Origin: an uncultured Oscillospiraceae bacterium
GTDB taxonomy: Bacteria > Bacillota > Clostridia > Oscillospirales > Ruminococcaceae
Length of the DNA stretch: 18,045 bases
NCBI GenBank assembly: GCA_958427155.1
Contig: CAUABB010000007.1
Location: forward strand, 1-18,045
Reading direction: 5' to 3'
Shown: positions 14,580 to 18,045 of the stretch, piece after piece
Position numbering within the stretch: position 1 is the first letter of the stretch
Layout: each line of letters starts with the position of its first letter
Notes under the pieces: model-generated
Told to the model about the DNA's origin: nothing
Database searches by the model: none
What the model saw: the letters and a program-made list of their open reading frames with translations, nothing else
Made by a program: the position numbers and the translations under genes

Positions 14580-14921
14580 TTATGATGATTTTGCTTCTTT
14601 TTCTTGATGATGGTTCATGCGGACGAATACCCGACACTGTTCAAGGCAAATGGCTTTTTGTTCATCGGAAAGAGAACGAAAAATGCGCAGTAATTCTGCC
14701 TCTTGATGGCTGGAAATTTTTTTAGTGAAATTATCCAGAAGATAATCGGTTGATACATCAAAATAGTTAGCAAGCAGTTTTAAAGTAGCAAAATCCGGTT
14801 CTCGTGTATTTTGAACATAACTCCCCATAGTTGATGGAGCAATATTCAACTGTATAGCGAGTTCCTTTTGGGTCATTTCTCTTTCTTCAAGCAAAACACG
14901 CAAATTCTCTCCAAAACTCAT
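14580..14921 (-). CDS. XRE family transcriptional regulator, 113 aa
   Basis: A small Cro/C1-type regulator. The helix-turn-helix is MTQKELAIQLNIAPSTMGSYVQNTREPD (16-43), followed by LKLLANYFDVSTDYLLDNF, the standard end of this domain. A short helical C-terminal part rich in charged residues follows and probably mediates dimerisation. AAGGGGTGAT precedes the ATG. The gene is divergent from the unrecognised 286-aa gene, whose strong promoter lies in the 131-base gap, so it most likely controls that gene. Mobile elements and toxin-antitoxin or defence modules often have this layout. It is unlike the larger repressor near the tRNA in length and tail, so it is a separate regulator. Confidence 0.88.
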   Translation of the reverse strand: MSFGENLRVLLEEREMTQKELAIQLNIAPSTMGSYVQNTREPDFATLKLLANYFDVSTDYLLDNFTKKISSHQEAELLRIFRSLSDEQKAICLEQCRVFVRMNHHQEKEAKSS

Positions 14922-14987
14922 TTTATCACCCCTTTTTCAATTTTAAAAGAAGGAAGTGAAATAGCAGGAAATAATCTACTATTAGAG

Positions 14988-15016
14988 TTGACAGAACGCG
15001 ATAAGAGTTTTATAAT
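14988..15016 (+). promoter_or_regulatory. Consensus promoter of the 286-aa gene
   Basis: Perfect TTGACA (14988-14993) and TATAAT (15011-15016) are separated by exactly 17 bases. This is a very strong promoter in a gap shared with a divergent repressor-type gene, which implies it is normally repressed. Confidence 0.9.
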
Positions 15017-15052
15017 GAGTATGAATATCAGATTAGAAAAGAAGGAAAAATC

Positions 15053-15913
15053 ATGTGTTCTGAAAACTGCAAAATCATCTCTGATGATGGCATGATTCAG
15101 GCGTTTTCAAAAGAGCGGATTCCCTACCAGCCGCAAGACTGGCGAAAAGAATTCCGTAATGCTTTGCGGTGTTCCCTGTCGCAATTAAGCCCCTCCGTAG
15201 AAGGTCAATATCTGATGGCTTGCTACTATGGGACGGGGACTGGCTCTTTTGATTTGGAAAACGTTCTGTTTTACAATATTGGCTCTGCGCCTTTTCGTCC
15301 GTTTGCCGCCAATCGAATCCTTGCGAAAGACTGTTCTCATCAGGAAACCAAAACAACTGATAAAGGAGCGGAATACCCCCATAGGTATGTCTATAAAATC
15401 TGTGATTCAGAAAATCAGACGGATTTTTGGGGAAAGCACACTTTAGCGGCAGAATGGGAATCCTTATCGGTTCCGGTTTCTTTGAGTAGCAATAAAGCTG
15501 TTGATTATTGGCGGGCGCTCAGGGAGAACCCCGGAAAAGTCCATTCTTATCACAAACTACAGGGCAGTAGCTTTGGGGTAAAAATCAAGCTGTCTGTTCC
15601 GAAAACAAAAACTGTGAATCTTACCACAGTTGTAAAGCCTATGCTTGACGGAGTGATTTGTGCTTTTCACAGCGCAGACCAATATCTGCAAAAAGAATCC
15701 AGCCTGATTGCTTCCCGTCTTGGAGTTCCAAAGCAACAGCTTCTTAGCACGGACAATGATATTTTAGGCCCGCACAGGTTTATCTACCCCTATCGGGAAA
15801 ACAGCGTGAAATGGAATCCGAAAGACAACCACTGCCTTGCCTTTGAGATTGAAGCGGAGCACAACAACGATGGGAGTTGCCGCTTTTCTGGTGGGATTTA
15901 TGACCTGTTTTGA
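15053..15913 (+). CDS. Unrecognised protein, 286 aa
   Basis: I do not recognise the family. The protein has no signal peptide or membrane segment. Landmarks are YLMACYYGTGTGSFDLENVLFYNIG (N-terminal third), FWGKHTLAAEWESLSVPV and VDYWRALRENPGKVHSYHKLQGSSFGVKIKL (middle). The C-terminal part has VVKPMLDGVICAFHSADQ, then IASRLGV and LGPHRFIYPYRENSVKWNPKDNHCLAFEIE. The VVKPMLDGVICAFH helix with conserved-looking Asp and His and the WNPKDN motif look like a folded enzyme-type core. GAAGGA lies six bases before the ATG. The gene has a near-perfect promoter and a divergent XRE regulator, a context seen for defence, anti-phage and toxin modules. Function is unknown; that link is inference from context only. 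Confidence 0.78.
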   Translation: MCSENCKIISDDGMIQAFSKERIPYQPQDWRKEFRNALRCSLSQLSPSVEGQYLMACYYGTGTGSFDLENVLFYNIGSAPFRPFAANRILAKDCSHQETKTTDKGAEYPHRYVYKICDSENQTDFWGKHTLAAEWESLSVPVSLSSNKAVDYWRALRENPGKVHSYHKLQGSSFGVKIKLSVPKTKTVNLTTVVKPMLDGVICAFHSADQYLQKESSLIASRLGVPKQQLLSTDNDILGPHRFIYPYRENSVKWNPKDNHCLAFEIEAEHNNDGSCRFSGGIYDLF

Positions 15914-16005
15914 ATGAATGAAACGATAGTCAGCTATGTGCAAAATATCAAACGTGTTGTTTTTTTCAAAAATTAGTAGAGTACCAACAAAAAGGGGTTG
16001 ATAGA

Positions 16006-17649
16006 ATGAAAAGGATAGTTTCGTTAATCCTAATCGCTATTGTTACGGTATCAATGATACCAAATTTTGTGTATGCCTCTGTCTCTGAAGAACAGAGTTG
16101 TCCCCGTTGTTACGGTAAAGGATTTACTTATGGCGACGGATACGAATCATGTGACAACTGTTATGGACTGGGCTATACCGGAACATATAACCAAATGTTT
16201 GCATGTGAAAAATGTCATGGTAGCGGTGAGCAACGTGTAGAAAATCCTTGTACTCTGTGCAATGGGAAAGGAACTATTTCAGGCTACATTGTAAGCTATG
16301 ATGCTAACGGCGGAGTTGATGGGCCGACTTATCAGATAAAATCATCAGAGGAAATTTTAAAATTAAGCAATATTACCCCTAATAGAACAGGATATAAATT
16401 TATGGGCTGGTCTGTAAAGCCCAATGGAGATATTTGTTATCTGCCGGGATCAGACTATTTGGAAAACGCAAATATTACACTATATGCTATATGGGAACCA
16501 GAATGCCATAATTGTGATGGGAAAGGCTTTATACAATCTTCAAAAACTTGTCAAAAGTGTCAAGGACATGGTTATTTTAGCACAAAGATTGATTGTGACC
16601 ATTGCATGGGAACAGGGATAAATATGCAAACAACTGCTACAAAATGTCCTAGGTGCCTTGGCGGTGCAATAGGGATTATTGTAAAGGATTGCTATATTTG
16701 TTCAGGTAAAGGATATCTGTATTCCACGAATGGTGTTCCTTGTTCTAATTGTAAAGGAACAGGAGATATATTAACTGACATAAAGTGTCAAGAATGTACT
16801 GACGGAAAGGTTTATCAAGATACAACATGTCCTGCCTGTGGTGGGAATGGAATTTTGTGTGGAAATGGTCATACAGAAGTAATTGATACAGCCAAATTAC
16901 CTACATGTACAAACTCTGGCTTAACAGAGGGAAAACATTGTTCTGTATGTAATAAAGTTTTGGTCGAGCAAAAAATCATTCCAGCTACCGGGCATAGTTA
17001 TTCCAGTAAAATAGTTGATCCTACTTGTTCAGAAATGGGATATACTTTGCATATTTGCTCGAAGTGTCAAAGTTCTTATAAAGACAATTATACAGACGCT
17101 ACGGGACATAATTATAGCACTTGGACGACTATTGTATCGCCGACTTGTACGACTGATGGTATAGAATCGAGGGAATGTTCTATTTGTGGAGCCACTCAAA
17201 CACATACCATATTACACAACGGGCACGATTACAAAACGGAAATTATCTCTCCTACTTGTACAGAAAAAGGATATACTTTACATGTATGTTCTAAATGCGA
17301 TTCAAGCTACAAAGACACATACATTGATGCCGCAGGACATCAGTTTGGAGAGTGGGTCGTTGAAAGACCAGCTTCCGAGCAAAAAGATGGACTGGAAATT
17401 CGTGTTTGTTCTGTTTGTCACGAAAAAGAAACCCGTGTGATTCCTGCATATATTCTAGGCGATATTGACAATAACGGGACAATCAACCTGAAAGATGTAA
17501 CACAGTTGCAAAAATATCTGGCAGGCTGGGACGTGGAAGTTGCAACGGAATATTGTGACGTCAATGAAGATGGTGAAATTAACCTGAAAGATGTAACCCA
17601 TCTACAAAAATATTTGGCTGGCTGGGAGGTGGAACTCGGCCAATCATAA
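16006..17649 (+). CDS. Secreted Cys-rich protein with DnaJ-like zinc modules and dockerin
   Basis: A 547-residue exported protein. A signal peptide (1-24, likely cut at VYA-S) leads into four CxxC modules of the DnaJ CxxCxGxG type (Cys32-85). An InlB/Listeria-Bacteroides-like repeat (about 93-164, with YDANGG and GYKFMGW) follows, then eight more CxxC modules (Cys167-278). Next come about five repeats of 36-40 residues with PTC, CSxC and GH (295-475). The C-terminus (485-540) is a type I dockerin with two calcium loops: Asp486, Asp488, Asn490, Thr492, Asp497, and Asp518, Asn520, Asp522, Glu524, Asp529. It probably binds zinc and attaches to a cohesin, which the next gene encodes. No catalytic domain is seen. 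AAAGGGG lies eight bases before the ATG. Confidence 0.9.
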   Translation: MKRIVSLILIAIVTVSMIPNFVYASVSEEQSCPRCYGKGFTYGDGYESCDNCYGLGYTGTYNQMFACEKCHGSGEQRVENPCTLCNGKGTISGYIVSYDANGGVDGPTYQIKSSEEILKLSNITPNRTGYKFMGWSVKPNGDICYLPGSDYLENANITLYAIWEPECHNCDGKGFIQSSKTCQKCQGHGYFSTKIDCDHCMGTGINMQTTATKCPRCLGGAIGIIVKDCYICSGKGYLYSTNGVPCSNCKGTGDILTDIKCQECTDGKVYQDTTCPACGGNGILCGNGHTEVIDTAKLPTCTNSGLTEGKHCSVCNKVLVEQKIIPATGHSYSSKIVDPTCSEMGYTLHICSKCQSSYKDNYTDATGHNYSTWTTIVSPTCTTDGIESRECSICGATQTHTILHNGHDYKTEIISPTCTEKGYTLHVCSKCDSSYKDTYIDAAGHQFGEWVVERPASEQKDGLEIRVCSVCHEKETRVIPAYILGDIDNNGTINLKDVTQLQKYLAGWDVEVATEYCDVNEDGEINLKDVTHLQKYLAGWEVELGQS

Positions 17650-17733
17650 AGCAAAATTAAACCAATCGAAACAGATGGAATTGTCAGGCGCATAGAAGCC
17701 TGTCAGTCAAAAAATCGAAACGGAGGAAAAAAC
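17650..17733 (+). other. Spacer between dockerin and cohesin genes
   Basis: The 84-base gap has a small CAGGC/GCCTG hairpin (17685-17702) without a T run, and two copies of AATCGAAAC-(A/G)-GA (17664 and 17713). There is no clear terminator or promoter, so the two genes are probably co-transcribed. Confidence 0.5.
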
Positions 17734-18045
17734 ATGAAGAAGTTTATTGCAATGATAACTTCCATTTGTCTTTGTGCAGTCGCTTTTCTTTCTACTCCTG
17801 CCCTTGTATCTGCGGTAGGCAACGATGAAGCGGCGTTTGTCGTTGAGGAAGTAAGCGGCTATGCAGGAGACGAGGTAACAGTCAACATCAACGTCAACAA
17901 TAATCCGGGAATCTGTGCTGCGGGTGTAACCGTGAGCTATGATGGAAATACGCTGGAACTCAAATCAGTGACAAATGGTTCAGTGCTTGGAGGAAATATA
18001 TTTGGGCCTGTAAGCAACAATCCCATAAAACTGACATGGTCAACC
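17734..18045 (+). CDS. Secreted cohesin-domain protein, 5' part
   Basis: The first 104 codons of a gene cut by the window end. MKKFIAMITSICLCAVAFLSTPALVSA is a clear signal peptide. The mature part starts a type I cohesin-like beta domain: VEEVSGYAGDEVTVNINVNNNPGICAAGVTVSYDGNTLELKSV, where the AGDEVTV strand, NPGI and the SYDxxxLEL pattern are typical of cohesins. Cohesins hold dockerin-bearing proteins on scaffoldins, so this is either a small scaffoldin or a single-cohesin surface anchor. The ATG is preceded by CGGAGG at eight bases. The dockerin protein lies 84 bases upstream and is the natural partner candidate. Total length, number of cohesins and any surface anchor lie outside the window. 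Confidence 0.85.
   Translation, partial: MKKFIAMITSICLCAVAFLSTPALVSAVGNDEAAFVVEEVSGYAGDEVTVNINVNNNPGICAAGVTVSYDGNTLELKSVTNGSVLGGNIFGPVSNNPIKLTWST

Noticed and set aside
16090..17430. CRISPR-like or DNA-level tandem repeat array
   Set aside because: The repetition is at the protein level (CxxC modules and PTC/GH repeats) with divergent DNA and no constant repeat-spacer pattern.
11759..18045. Second copy of the tRNA-Lys 3' end as a right attachment site
   Set aside because: I looked for the TTCGAATCCCCGG and GGTTCACCA segments downstream and saw no convincing copy, so the element boundary must lie outside the window or elsewhere.

Overview
The window looks like a low- to mid-GC Firmicute of the class Clostridia, probably near the Ruminococcaceae/Oscillospiraceae. 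The signs are strong AGGAGG-type ribosome binding sites, consensus sigma-A promoters, a lepA-hemW gene pair, and dockerin/cohesin proteins with the LKDVT..QKYLAGW dockerin signature. No species can be named from the sequence alone.

Positions 1-10560 read as ordinary chromosome. In order: the 3' part of a MATE exporter; a region with a possible minus-strand small RNA; a DUF3795-like Cys-rich protein; a VOC (glyoxalase-fold) protein; and a compact sugar locus. The sugar locus has a LacI-type regulator and an L-fucose-isomerase-family enzyme on the minus strand, divergent from a glycerol-kinase-like FGGY kinase on the plus strand. A perfect 15-bp palindrome lies between them, overlapping the lacI -35 box and just upstream of the kinase -35 box. 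Next, on the minus strand, come lepA, hemW and an aminoglycoside-nucleotidyltransferase-like gene, which read as one operon. A tRNA-Lys(TTT) gene with its own promoter and hairpin closes this half.

From about 10561 the window appears more AT-rich and looks like a mobile element inserted beside tRNA-Lys. A phage-type repressor reads toward the tRNA from a consensus promoter with candidate operators. Divergent to it are a 47-aa ORF and a primase-helicase (primase-like N-terminus, PriCT-like segment, VapE-type AAA+ domain). Directly after the helicase, two oppositely oriented G-rich repeat arms flank an AT-rich core. That is where satellite elements of the SaPI/PICI type place their replication origin. 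No integrase or second attachment site is visible, so the right boundary is unknown.

The element, or a second region next to it, continues with a 70-aa hypothetical gene, a small XRE regulator divergent from an unrecognised 286-aa protein, and a secreted two-gene unit. The first gene of that unit encodes a 547-aa exported protein with twelve DnaJ-like CxxC modules, an InlB-like repeat, a second Cys-rich repeat array and a C-terminal type I dockerin. The second encodes an exported protein beginning with a cohesin domain and cut by the window end. The two are a plausible binding pair. A metal-binding, non-catalytic dockerin protein beside its probable cohesin, close to mobile-element genes, is the most unusual thing here.
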